From Chlorokybus atmophyticus (Eukaryota > Streptophyta > Chlorokybophyceae > Chlorokybales > Chlorokybaceae), in contig RHPI01001056.1 in NCBI GenBank assembly GCA_009103225.1, positions 1-64,000 on the forward strand: a stretch of 64,000 nucleotides of DNA. Direction: 5' to 3'. The notes beneath the pieces were generated by a model. That model was not told the origin of the DNA. It was given only the letters and a program-made list of their open reading frames with translations, and searched no databases. Positions within the stretch are counted from its first letter, which is position 1, and every line of letters begins with the position of its first letter. Of the stretch, positions 10,161 through 20,127 are shown one piece after another. The translations under genes and the position numbers were made by a program.

Positions 10161-11786
10161 ACAGAGCGAGCGTGGTTTCGGCCACATTGGGATGAGGATG
10201 ACGGAGAGGTGCAGGGTTTCCTGCCTCTCGAGTTGGTCTCGCGCACGCGCGCCCAACGCAAAGTGGCTGCCGTGGCCACACGCAGCCACACCCGCACACG
10301 GGAGGCTGCGACGGCCACATACGACGGCGCTCGGACGCAAGTCGCTGCTTGTGCCACGGCCCCGTGTCGAACCGTCGACTCCTCTCCCACCCCGTACAAC
10401 GAGGAGCAGGAGGATGCCACCGTGGAAGTAGCATTGCAAGACCCAGCTGAACGGCGCTGGCGCGCACAGGTGGACGCACACGTCTTGCTCAGCCATCCAT
10501 TGATCACCACGCGCTTCCCCAACTACCTAAGCCACAACAAGGTGCAGGACCACCATATGGTGGCCACCGGAGTGGTGGAGTTCCACACCTTTCGCAGGCA
10601 ACAGGGCATCACAGTGTTGGAGCTGTTTGGAGGCATCGGCAGTGGTCTTGCTGCGATCCTCAACACAGGTGTGAAGGTTGTCAAATACTATTACCGCGAC
10701 CCAGACCCACATGCGCAAACGGTCCTCAAGCACCACTTACGCCAACTGCACGAAAGGTATTCACGTCAACTACCCCTCTTGGCGTTGCAAGGCAGCCTCA
10801 AAGCATTGCCACAAGACATGCGGCTGATCACCGAAGATCACCTACTGTCCCTCGGCAACGTCGACCTATTTATAGCTGAGTGGGAATGCTAAGGGCACTC
10901 CAGGGCAGGCAAGGGACAAGGCTTCGAAAACCCTCGCTCCGGGCTGTTTTGGGAGCTGATGAGAATCATCCACCTCCTTCAACACCACCAAATCTCCAGA
11001 CCCCTGGGGTATGTCATCGAAAATGTACATTCAAAGGACGACAAGCGTCCACACGTGGCCTCCAGCTACCGACAAGTTTGCTCCATTCTAGAGCACCCAC
11101 CCAAGGTGAACGCTGCATGACATGGCTCGCGCGCACATCGTGTACGTGCCAAATGGACAAACTTGGCCGCCGTGGAGGAACTCATGGCCGCAGAGTACAC
11201 GCGCAGCGCTCGGCCGTGCAAACTGCTGGTCGATGACATCCTTGACCCCAGCCGCAATGCACAACCTGTCCTGCATCATGACCACCACCACTTCTACCCG
11301 CGCAATCAGCCCGGTCAACCCCGTCGCGCACTCCCCACATTGGTGTCCTACCCGGGCTCCTACGCATTTCGGAACGGTGGTGACGGGATGGTGTTTGATG
11401 CGACCACCAACAAGCTAGAGGAACCCAACGCACGCGAACGTAAACGCGCCATGGGATTCTTCCCCAACAGCATCACGGGTTCATCGCTGACAGATAGTCA
11501 GCAATGCCAGCTGCTTGGCCGCGCCATGGACCAGAACAGCATGGTATGGTTGCTGGAGCTGAGTTTCGCATTGCAGGACCGCCACGTGTCCTTCGAGGAT
11601 CTGGAACACTTGGCTGGGGGGTGGGCTGATTGCGTAGCCAACAGGCACACCAAGGCAGCTCACACAGCCCTTGAGGTGGTCCACATGGATGAGCAAGCAG
11701 CAGTGACAGTGGAGGACATTCCCGTGGTCGCCAATGCAACCTCCTGGGACCATGCCATTGGCCCGTTGGCCACAGAAGACACTTGA
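10161..11786 (+). pseudogene. C5-cytosine DNA methyltransferase domain inside pol, broken by in-frame stops
   Basis: This section of pol matches the conserved blocks of C5-cytosine methyltransferases in order. Motif I (S-adenosylmethionine binding) is TVLELFGGIGSGLAAIL near 10610-10660. The motif IV region near 10870-10940 reads EWEC, then a TAA stop (10890-10892), then GHSRAGKGQGFENPRSGLFW. The catalytic Cys is therefore present and the stop falls where motif IV normally has Gln. Motif VI is YVIENV near 11009-11026. Motif VIII-like RVRAKWTNL is near 11140-11165. Motifs IX-X are NARERKRAMGF and LLGRAMDQNSMVWLL near 11428-11555. A second stop (TGA 11118-11120) lies between VI and VIII, and TGA 11784-11786 follows the domain. 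All blocks stay in the frame of the protease and RT, so the domain was part of Pol. An intact copy could methylate DNA at 5-cytosine, possibly the element's own cDNA; that role is inferred. Confidence 0.88.
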
Positions 11787-14288
11787 GAGAAGCTGGAGGC
11801 TCTCCTCAACAAATGGAGGAGCCAATTCAGCTTCAATGTGAAGGAATTAGGGACGTGCTCAGTGTACCAGATGGACATCGAGCTGGTGGACACTGAGCCG
11901 GTGTTCCGGCGACAATACAGGCTCTCCAAGTTGGAAGAGGACCTGGTGGAACAGAGATGTAAGGCGCTGCTTGATGCAGGCCTTATCGAAGAGTCCACAT
12001 CGGACTTCGCAGCAGCAATCGTCATGCCACTGAAGAAGGATTCAGCAGGCAACTAAACAGAGCGACGCATGTGTGGCGACTATCGCCCCCTCAACAACAA
12101 GACCAAGCAAGACAGGTACCCCATGCCCACAGCAGAGGGTATCTTTGATGATGTGGGAGACTGCACAGTCTTCAGCATCCTGGACATGCGTCAAGGGTAC
12201 AACCAAATCGCCATCAAGGACGAGGACAAGCACAAGACCTCCTTCTGGGGCAACCGACAGTTGTACCAATGGAAGGTAATGCCGTTCGGGCTGAAGAATG
12301 CCCCAGCCAAGTTTCAACGCGTCATGGACAAAGCCTTGAAGGGGCTGGACTGCGCGCGGTGCTACATCGATGACATCCAGCATCTTCAGCACATCGAAGC
12401 AGTGCTGGAACGACTCAAGGGAGTGGGGATGACCGTACACCCCGACAAGTGTACCTTCTTCACCCACAAGGTGCCGTACTTAAGGCACATGATTGTGCCC
12501 CATGGTGTGTATGTGCAGCAGGCAAAAGTAGAGGCTCTGGCAGCTATCCCCGCCCCGACAGACCTCACACGTCTGCGCGCTTTTTTGGGACTTGCCAACT
12601 ACTATCGCCGGTTCGTGAAGGACTTCGCAAAGATCGCAAGGCCCCTCAACGAGCTACTGAAGAAGGAGGTGGAGCTCGCATGGAAGGAGCCGCAACAGCA
12701 GGCCTTCGAGGAGCTGAAGAGCAGGCTCACCACCGCTCCCATCCTTCAACGTCCGGACTACGCCAAGCCTTTCATCCTTCACACCGACTGGAGCAAGCTG
12801 GGGATGGGAGCGGTGCTGGTGCAGCACGATAAGAACAAGAAGGAGCGGGTGGTGTCATACGCCAGCCGAAGAAACAACGGCGCCGAGGCCAACTACAGCA
12901 GCTACGAAGGGGAGTGCCTCGCTGCAGTGTGGGCCATCTCCTTCTTCCGACCTTTCCTCTTTGGTCGGCAGTTCCAACTAATCATCGATCATCAGCCCCT
13001 CAAGTGGCTGATGACCAACCAACATCTGACAGGGAAACTTGCTCGATGGGCCCTGCTGTTGCAGGAATACGACTTTGACATCGACCACCGCGCTGACCTC
13101 ACCATCCAAGACGCCGATGGCCTCAGTCGCAACCCTCACCTCAGCACCAACGACGCAACTGGAGCTCGGCATGAGCTCGTCCCTGCAGCAACAGCCCCCA
13201 CCATGGCAGCCATGTTTGCTGCTGCCGCGTTGCGCTCATGGCGCAAGATCAACACCACGGCCTCAGTAGTGGCAGAGGAAATTCTTGCCCTTGAGCCTAC
13301 CGGCCCTGCGGCAACCACACCCTTGGGAGACGCCCACGCAACCGACATTGACGTCGATAACACAGAGCTGGCGCCCACTGACACAAGGCAGGACATATGG
13401 CAGGACAAGCCATTACTTTCCTTTCTTCAAAGTGGCCAGCTTCCCTCCGGCATGAGCGCTCGAGAGAAGGACCGAGTCAACCAACGCACCCGTCACTATC
13501 GATGGGCAGGCGACAAGCTGTATCGCCGCTTCCACGACGAAGACAAGAAAGTGCCGACACCGGTCACGCGCGAGGGCATCATCACTTCCCTCCACACTGA
13601 GCTTGGACACTTCGGTGTCAAGCGTACAGTCAGCCTAGTGAGGGCACGATATTGGTGGTATGGGTTAACAAAACAGGTGCAGGGGTTCGTCAGCCACTGC
13701 CAGCAGTGTGACATGGTGCGTGCCAGCCTCAACACGCGTAGCGCCACCTTGCACCCACTCCCCATCTCCGGTCTCTTTTATCGATGGGGACTCGACATAT
13801 TGAGGGACTTGGCACCCTCAGCGCGTGGCAACCGTTACATCCTGATCATGATTGAGCACTTCTCCAAATGGGTGGAGCTGGTACCATTACCCGACAAGAG
13901 CAGCAGGGGGGTGTCTCAAGCCTTCCTCTCTCACCTTCTCAGCCGATTTGGCAGCTGCACCGAGGTCATCACTGACCAAGGTACTGAGTTAAGAGGGGAA
14001 TTCGACACCCTCTTGGACAAATGTTACATCGACCACCGCCGTACCTCGCGTGATCACCCTCAAGACGACGGCCTCGCCGAGCGTACAGTACAGACCATCA
14101 AGAAGGCACTCCGCAAGTACGTGCTGGAGTACGAGAAGAACACTTGGAATGATCACCTCCCGTGGGTGGCCCTCGGATATCGATTGTTAAAGCAGCGGCT
14201 CTGCGGGAGTACAGCCCGTACTACCTGCTGTTCGGGCGACCACCATTGCTCCCCTTCCGTGCGCAGCAGGAGGTGGATCGCGTCGTGA
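11787..14288 (+). pseudogene. pol: Reverse transcriptase, RNase H and integrase core of pol
   Basis: RT begins near 11850. A TAA at 12054-12056 lies between MPLKKDSAGN and RMCGDYRPLN. Key RT motifs are FSILDMRQGYNQI (first Asp), MPFGLKNAPAKFQ and CYIDDI. Immediately after YIDDI the sequence jumps to QHLQHIEAVLERL, so the ten or so residues normally present there are missing in frame. RNase H shows FILHTDWSKLGMGAVL, SSYEGECLAAVW and LIIDHQPLKWL, the D-E-D set. Integrase shows the HHCC zinc finger (HTELGHFG and CQQCDM) and the D,D-E core: RWGLDIL, VITDQGTEL and GLAERTVQTIKKAL. The frame is lost near 14180-14195, after WVALGYR, and continues one frame over at 14162-14854. Expected functions are cDNA synthesis, template RNA removal and integration. 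The stop, the in-frame deletion and the frameshift make this copy defective. Confidence 0.92.
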
Positions 14289-14854
14289 ACAACCTCGACG
14301 ACCCTGACTGGATGCACCACGACATCACCACGCGCGCCGCGCTTTTCGAGCGCACCATCCCCATGGCCTTCAACAACCTGCGCATTGCGCAGCATTGCGA
14401 CACGCTGCGCTACGAGCGCGTATGCAGCGGCTTCTACAAGGAGCGCCAACGGCGGTTCCAAGCGGGGGACTTTGCCTATCGCATGGCAGCCACCAAAGAC
14501 ACGCTTGACACCTCCGTAGGCCGCACCGTCTACAAGGTACTCAAAGTGTACCCCACAGGGGTGCTGGACCTCCTTGGTCAAAACGGAGAGAGGTTGAAGG
14601 ACAACATGGTGAACTGTGCGCCATGTCACCTTCCTTACGTAACCGGCTTCGGGCGTATCCAGCACCCTCGTCCCGCGCGCAGCACACGCTGTGAACGCTG
14701 CGGCAGCGCCGGCGACGACGCACTTATGATGCTGTGCGATGGCTGCAACAAGGGCCTGCATTGCTACTGCCTGGAGCCACCTCTGGACGCGATACATATG
14801 GAGGAGTATTGGTGCGACGATTACCGTACCAACGGCCCTCCTCACTTGCGCTAG
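14162..14854 (+). pseudogene. Integrase C-terminal region ending in a PHD finger
   Basis: After the frameshift near 14180-14195, integrase resumes with LREYSPYYLLFGRPPLLPF. It runs through a C-terminal beta-barrel-like part (RRFQAGDFAYRM, TVYKVLKVYPTGVLDLLGQ). The last 60 residues form a PHD zinc finger: CERC, then CDGC, the conserved His in KGLHCYCLEPPLD, and WC. The order is the C4HC3 pattern except that the final Cys position reads Tyr (EEYWCDDY, 14804-14827), one TGC-to-TAC change. PHD fingers commonly read histone H3 tails. In other gypsy elements a chromodomain in this position guides integration to marked chromatin, so a targeting role is inferred by analogy. The frame ends with a TAG at 14852-14854, about 40 bp before the polypurine tract. 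Confidence 0.85.
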
Positions 14855-14890
14855 CAATTGAGCTCTGGAGCTGGAACCTCCCCCCGAGCC

Positions 14891-14899
14891 CAGGGGGGG
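14891..14899 (+). other. Probable polypurine tract of the LTR element
   Basis: The sequence cagggggggt directly precedes tggcttgttgacttt at 14900. Polypurine tracts prime plus-strand cDNA and abut the 3' LTR. Its position argues that the 3' LTR starts at 14900 rather than at 15144. Confidence 0.5.
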
Positions 14900-15141
14900 T
14901 GGCTTGTTGACTTTGTGTGCTACAGCACAGCATGTACACTAGGGAGAACACCGACTCCACCTGCCCGTACTACCCAGCAGCAGCAGACCAGCTGCACAAA
15001 GCACTTGTCACCATGAGGGTTTGGGTCATCTTTTGCTTTTGCTGCACGTTGCACAGGTGGCGCAGCAGCATGTCCACCACAGCATGGCTGTCCATGCAGC
15101 TGTCTGAGACAGCGTGACCCTCGACTCCCCTCGACCCGACA
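14900..15141 (+). repeat. 242-bp direct repeat X, copy 1 (possible start of the true 3' LTR)
   Basis: This segment is repeated at 15736-15977 with only a few substitutions and no length change. It follows the polypurine tract and runs straight into the 606-bp LTR copy. It is absent upstream of the 5' LTR copy. Confidence 0.85.
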
Positions 15142-15143
15142 GC

Positions 15144-15749
15144 TGTCATGCCTATCGCCCAAGCATGCCAGTCGTCATCGGGCATGCCTACAGCGAGACC
15201 CTCGCCCGGCTTACCAGCATGGCGACCCGCGCGCGTCACTGACCAGTAGCTAGGTCATGTCTCTAAAGTAGCTCATGACCATAGCCTACACAGGCACCGC
15301 GTGTAGCTATTCAGTCGTGAGTTCAGTTATAAGTTGGGTTCTATATCGAGTGGGGATTTCCTGTGGAAATAGCCTCGATATGACCGTTAGCTTATGTTCT
15401 GGACAGTCATGAGTTGACTTGTATAAGTAGGCACAGTGTTCACCGGATCAGCTGGTGACACTGTAAGTGAGAAAGCTAAGAGCTTGTGAAGCGACTTGAA
15501 CTACGAAACACACCGTTCCGGTTCCCAAGAATCCCCTCACCGTGTGAGAGCCTGTGCATGTTCTTGTGCACTGTGCTTGTCTTTGCTGTGAGCTTTGTGT
15601 ACTTGGTCGCGGTGTGCTTGTTGGCATCAGGCAGGGCATAGCATCCACGTGTTGCTTGCTCATTCACCTCACTTAACAATGTAATTGCTCTTCCACTCAT
15701 GCAAAGAACTGTGTAAACAGCACTACCTATAGTAGTGGCTTGTTGACTT
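15144..15749 (+). repeat. 3' LTR copy (606 bp shared segment)
   Basis: It matches 4862-5467 along its full length with scattered substitutions. Its last 14 bases (tggcttgttgactt, 15736-15749) are also the first 14 bases of the second X repeat, so the two repeats overlap here. Confidence 0.9.
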
Positions 15750-15977
15750 TGTGTGCTACAGCACAGCATGTACACTAGGGAGAACACCGACTCCACCTGC
15801 CCGTACTACCCAGCAGCAGCAGACCAGCTGCACAAAGCACTTGTCACCATGAGGGTTGGGGTCATCTTTTGCTTTTGCTGCACGTTGCACAGGTAGCGCA
15901 GCAGCATGTCCAGCACAGCATGGCTGTCCATGCAGATGTCCGAGACAGCGTAACCCTCGACTCCCCTCGACCCGACA
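15736..15977 (+). repeat. 242-bp direct repeat X, copy 2, outside the 3' LTR
   Basis: Near-identical to 14900-15141. It diverges from copy 1 right after cgacccgaca, where copy 1 continues into the LTR. This looks like the start of a second, truncated LTR joined in tandem. Confidence 0.85.
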
Positions 15978-16139
15978 AATGCAACTCCCTCCCACCAAGT
16001 TCGTGTGCTCACACAGCAACTTGCATGCCAGCAATGTCCCCAGCTACTTGCATCCACTCAAAGTAGCAGCTACCACTCAGCACAACACTAACATTTAGTC
16101 AAACCAACAACTCATACGCGCTACGACAAGCACCAAACA

Positions 16140-16640
16140 CCCCCATATATGATAGTTTGCACAATACAATTGGTTGCGTTAAGGGTGGCATACCAACTTT
16201 TTGTTTCCTATCTAAATAGGCTGCAACTCTGTGCTAAGTTGTAATTCCTATTACATATATTATGCAACAAACTCTGCATTAATAGCTACCCCCAATCAAG
16301 GGTTATAGCTATTGCAAATTTTAAAAATGTTACGACAACACGCGATAGGCTTGCCATACCAACTTGCTCAAATCTTAATCAATTAGACTAAAACTCTATG
16401 GAATATTGCTTTATTTAATAACTTGAGCGTTGCAACAATCGCACCCCAAAATGCTTTGCCATTCAAAAGTTATGCTAGTTACAAGCTTTTAGCTCGCATT
16501 TTTCCTAAACTATATATATTCAAAATTTATATCTCCCGCTATACTGCTTCAAACGCAATGCCGTTTGAATTGGACGGTCATCATAAAACGAGCTTAACAG
16601 TCCACAAGAGTCCATCACCATCCAAATAAAACAGCGCAGA
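16140..16640. other. AT-rich island
   Basis: About 500 bp conspicuously richer in A and T than the rest of the window (for example cctaaactatatatattcaa), with no coding sense. It sits between the retrotransposon and a SINE-like copy. It could be foreign or organelle-derived DNA, or an old repeat; no gene was recognised. Confidence 0.5.
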
Positions 16641-16689
16641 CAACGCTCACAAAACCGCCATTGCCGAAATAAGGGCAGGCGACCCCAGG

Positions 16690-16803
16690 TCCTAGCGACT
16701 TTGCTAGCAAAAGTCGCTATTATGGCCTAGTCGGCTAAGCCTCGCATTACGTTGATATTTGAGTTCCAAAGGTCGTGGGATCGAGACCCACCGGGCGGCA
16801 AAG
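16690..16803 (+). repeat. tRNA-derived SINE-like sequence (A box and weak B box)
   Basis: tggcctagtcgg at 16723-16734 fits the Pol III A-box consensus TRGCNNAGYNGG. About 45 bp later gtgggatcgagacccac forms a T-arm-like hairpin, and ggcggcaaag follows. The acceptor stem does not pair, so it is not a functional tRNA. A perfect small hairpin (tagcgacttt...aaagtcgcta) lies just upstream at 16693-16719. Confidence 0.45.
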
Positions 16804-17785
16804 ACTTGTGCGCGTGTGGGTAGATATTCGTGATCGTCGGGAACGATCCAAAGCAGTTAGGGTAATTGGTTACGGAACCAACTGTGAGGTTAAGTCGATT
16901 GAGTCGGCGCACAGATTTGCTCCTCCTGCGCGGCAACATGGCAAGTTGCCGCGGGAAACTACGCGGCATGACCGGTAATGGCTAGTCGTAATCGGACGCG
17001 AGCAAGTTCTACCGGTCATGAAGGATCAAGATGTACAAGTAAAATGGCGGTTGATGCCTTCAGCAGTGATTTATGCTTGTATATGCGTAATGCGTGAATT
17101 TGCATTGCACAGTGCATCAAAACTGTATTATTATATTGTGTGAGTGTTATACTAATATCATGTAATACATGATGTGAATGTTTTGAGTGATAATATGCAT
17201 TGTAGAAATATACACATTAATTGGTATGTACATGCAGAGATTGAGCGTAATTGAGTGAAGCAGGTCATCGCACTATGTTGAACCAGGGCAGCACTGGTAC
17301 TCACGCGATCCGCATGGTAGGACCAGGGCTCGTCGCAAACTGGCGTGACCTGCGAACCAGTAGACCAAGAGTACGTCAAGGTACAGCCGCTACAATCAAG
17401 TCTGGTTCGTACGATGTTGTGTGTTAATCAGCCATGGTGCGTACTGCGCGTTCAATGGTGTTGAAATCGCTTGCAGTGGTGAACATGTGGCGCGGTATGG
17501 TACACATCAGCAGAGCGTAAGTACAACTTTGTACTTATCCCGTGCTGAAACCCTAGGCAAACCCTGGTCGCTATGGGTCGCACTGAGGCCATGCTTGCGT
17601 CAATCAACGATAAGCTGCTGGAGCTAGAGGCAGCTTACCATGGAAGGACAATCTGCTGGAGCTGGAGGCAGCTTGCCAAATCACGATGCAAGCAGTTGGA
17701 GGTGGCACCGGAGGCTGCGGTGTTGAGGGTGCGCCTATGTCTATTACGATGGGGTTCGAGCTTCATTGCATTGTTTGTGGCTTGT

Positions 17786-17864
17786 TGTAACAAACCACTA
17801 GGCCACAAAAGCATGAAGTGTGTTTTTGCGGCCGTTGTGGCGTTATTATTCAGTCGTCCGTGAC
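17786..17864 (-). repeat. SINE-related repeat fragment, copy 1
   Basis: The stretch tgtaacaaaccactaggcca... through gtccgtgac matches 18214-18292 with a few substitutions. On the minus strand it includes the A-box-like tggcctagtgg. Confidence 0.7.
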
Positions 17865-18149
17865 ATTCCCCCCCACTTAGGTGTCTAATGTCTTTATTAG
17901 ATGAGTTTTTTACAGGGCATCTCGTCACTGAGCAGTGGAAGAACGATGCAATCATCACTTGCAATCATCACTGAGCAATCGCAGCGCGCATTGCGCGTAT
18001 GGGACCGACTGTCAGTCGCCGTCAGGCAAAGGCGCGTGGTATCAAGCGCGACGCGTTGGAATGACCGACTGCCGTTCGGCAAGTCGCACGTTACTGCTAT
18101 AACCAGGCGCGCGCGACCCCTTTGATCGAACAACAACTGCAAAAATTCG

Positions 18150-18292
18150 TCTTGTTCTGCCGCCAAGCGGTTTCGAACTCAGGACCTTTTGGGTCTCAAG
18201 CTCCAATGACCAATGTAACAAACCACTAGGCCACAAAAGCACGAAATGTGTTTTTGCGGCCATTGTGGCGTTATTATTTGGTTGTCCGTGAC
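18150..18292 (-). repeat. tRNA-derived SINE-like sequence, minus strand
   Basis: On the minus strand, gtggcctagtggtttgttac (A box) is followed about 40 bp later by gagttcgaaaccg, a near-perfect B box, and then cttggcggcag. The same ggcggca tail follows the copy at 16.8 kb. Its 3' part repeats the segment at 17.8 kb. Box spacing fits a tRNA-like Pol III promoter, but no cloverleaf was found. Confidence 0.6.
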
Positions 18293-20127
18293 ACTTGTTG
18301 TCAATTGTATGATCATTGGCATTGGTACAACAGCAGCTGGTACGGTGGCAGCGGTTCTTGCTGCCGATGCTGCTGTTGGTGTCTGCACTGTATTCTGCGT
18401 TTTTTTGTCAAGAACCTTATTGTTACGGATTTTCGCGGTGTTTGTAGCTTTTACAGATTCATAACCGCAATTGAACGAGAAGAAAGCTATGTAACAACCG
18501 CAGCAGCTGGTACAGCCGCAAGCAGCAAGTACAGCAATAGCCGCAGGTGATGCTGTGGCTGCAGCACTAACGACAACGTTCACATCAAGCAACTGGGTTT
18601 TTGATGAGAATGTCGCAAACAGTTCAGCACATGAAAATCATGCACATGCGGTCACTTGGACAATGGTGTGCGCACATCCACGTGTGTAAGTGCATTCACG
18701 CGTGTGTGTGCGTAGAGCTACATGTATTGCTCAAGCGTATCCGCGCACATCAATGTTTTAAAGTGGTTGTTCGCTTTTCTGACACAAATCCCATTGTGTT
18801 CTTTGCTGCCCTTGTTACTTCAACTTAGTTGCAGTGCAGTTGTGAGCCATGATGACTGTGCAAGCCCACAAGCATTTGGGGCATGAACTGGACCCCACAA
18901 TGCGCGTCAGGTATTAGCATACTGTTAAGAGTTGGTTATCATATGATCTTTACCATGGATTATGTCTACGACACCAATTCTTTTTAATGACCTTCAAGCT
19001 GCAATAGCCACAGCCACTCACACTCTCGTTCAGCACCAGACTTGTCAACAAGCAAGGACGAAACGGTAGGTTGTTGTGACCAATGTGCATGCATGGCGCA
19101 CGCACATACGCACTCAAAGGCACACATGCAGACACGCACGAGCACGTGTATGCTTGTGCTGCAAGTGCACGTCTGTGCTCCAAACATATCTTCCTTGCAC
19201 TTAAAAACGCGTCGCATGTTGTGCGTGGAGTAAGTTTTGGGCGCCTGGCATGCGAGATAGCATCAAGGGGTGAAAGGTTGTGTACACATGTTGTGGTGGT
19301 TCGTATGCATGCCATGTATTATCTTCCCTCACATGCGTGTATGTCTCTCATGCAGGCTTCGAGTTAAGAGGCGATCAGTTTACCAATCTCATGCTAGCCC
19401 CCTGCCCTCTGCCGCCGTCTCTCCGCCATCTGCCAGGTGCAGGGGGGCAGGTCGCCGCCTTCCCGCCCGCCCATACCACCGCCCCAGCGTCGGCGCAACG
19501 GGCGTGGCCGCCGACGTTAATGGCGTTAGCATCCGCGCGCGCGCGTCGACCGCCGACGCCACAGTTCACCAGAGACGCGCGGGGGCCGGCGGGTGTCTCC
19601 GCGGGCGTTTCCGTAGACAGAAAGGGTTCCGACTCGGCCTTAGAATTAGCCGACAGCACTCGGTCGGCGGGTCATCCAAGTACCAGCTCTATAACGAGTA
19701 TCAGCTCTATCATCATCAGCAGTGATTCCTTGAGTGGATCTCCATTGTCACATGCGTGCCCACTGCGAATGACCCCTCCCGATACCCACAAAATGCTGCT
19801 GGATTCGTGGCCCTTGGCGCAAATCGCATCGGATGTGCCGCCTGCGAACTGATGTGACTGGGCCATGGTGGCAGCTGCCTTGCTGATGTGGACACTGGCG
19901 GGGATCCGCGCTTCTGACGCCACGCTGCGGGGAAATCCGCCGCGCGCCACGTGGACCCTTCGAGCTCAATCCGATAGCCCAGTATATAACGTCTTGAGGG
20001 CCACGGGAAGGGCAGCCAGTTCTCATCTTGCAAACTTGCTTGCGTGTGTTTGTGAAGAAGAGAGTCGAAGAGTCGCCTGTGCGTGTAAGAGTTTGCAAGT
20101 CGGATCGTTCGTTTCCCATCAAGCGCA
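18293..20127. other. Poorly resolved region with scattered coding-like pieces
   Basis: Short stretches look exon-like, for example Ala/Thr-rich sequence near 18310-18600 (TTAAGTVAAVLAADAAVG) on the plus strand and a GC-rich block at 19370-19850 open in two overlapping plus-strand frames. I could not join them into a gene. TG/CG-alternating tracts occur near 19080-19170. Confidence 0.3.

Larger units (their letters stand above)
4862..15749 (+). mobile_element. Ty3/gypsy-type LTR retrotransposon carrying a DNA methyltransferase and a PHD finger
   Basis: Two 606-bp direct repeats (4862-5467 and 15144-15749) bracket an internal region on the plus strand. In order it encodes Gag with two CCHC knuckles, an unrecognised domain, an aspartic protease, a C5-cytosine DNA methyltransferase, reverse transcriptase, RNase H, integrase and a PHD finger. 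RT-RH-IN order is the Ty3/gypsy arrangement. The repeats differ at roughly a dozen or more positions with no length change (counted by eye), so the insertion is not recent. Pol has six in-frame stops and one frameshift, so this copy cannot make full-length Pol without readthrough. A G-rich tract at 14891-14899 looks like the polypurine tract, but it lies 244 bp upstream of the second 606-bp repeat. The true LTR may therefore be longer, about 836 bp (14900-15735), with the 5' copy lacking its first 242 bp. Confidence 0.9.

Noticed and set aside
8175-12056. A variant genetic code with TAA/TAG read as Gln, which would explain some pol stops
   Set aside because: TGA also interrupts the frame three times, and host genes here end normally at TGA (eIF3h), TAA (ABCG, alveolin-like) and TAG (glycosyltransferase).
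10158-12068. Similar bases after two stops (tga-acagagcga at 10158 and taa-acagagcga at 12054) as a programmed readthrough signal
   Set aside because: The second stop lies inside the RT domain, where programmed termination would make no sense, and the other four stops lack the context; kept only as a curiosity.
15476-15796. Minus-strand frame of 106 codons across the 3' LTR and second X repeat
   Set aside because: It spans a repeat junction, a shorter form recurs in the 5' LTR copy, and nothing in it looks like a conserved protein.
16721-16803. Functional tRNA gene
   Set aside because: A and B boxes are present but the acceptor stem does not pair and the anticodon arm cannot be placed.
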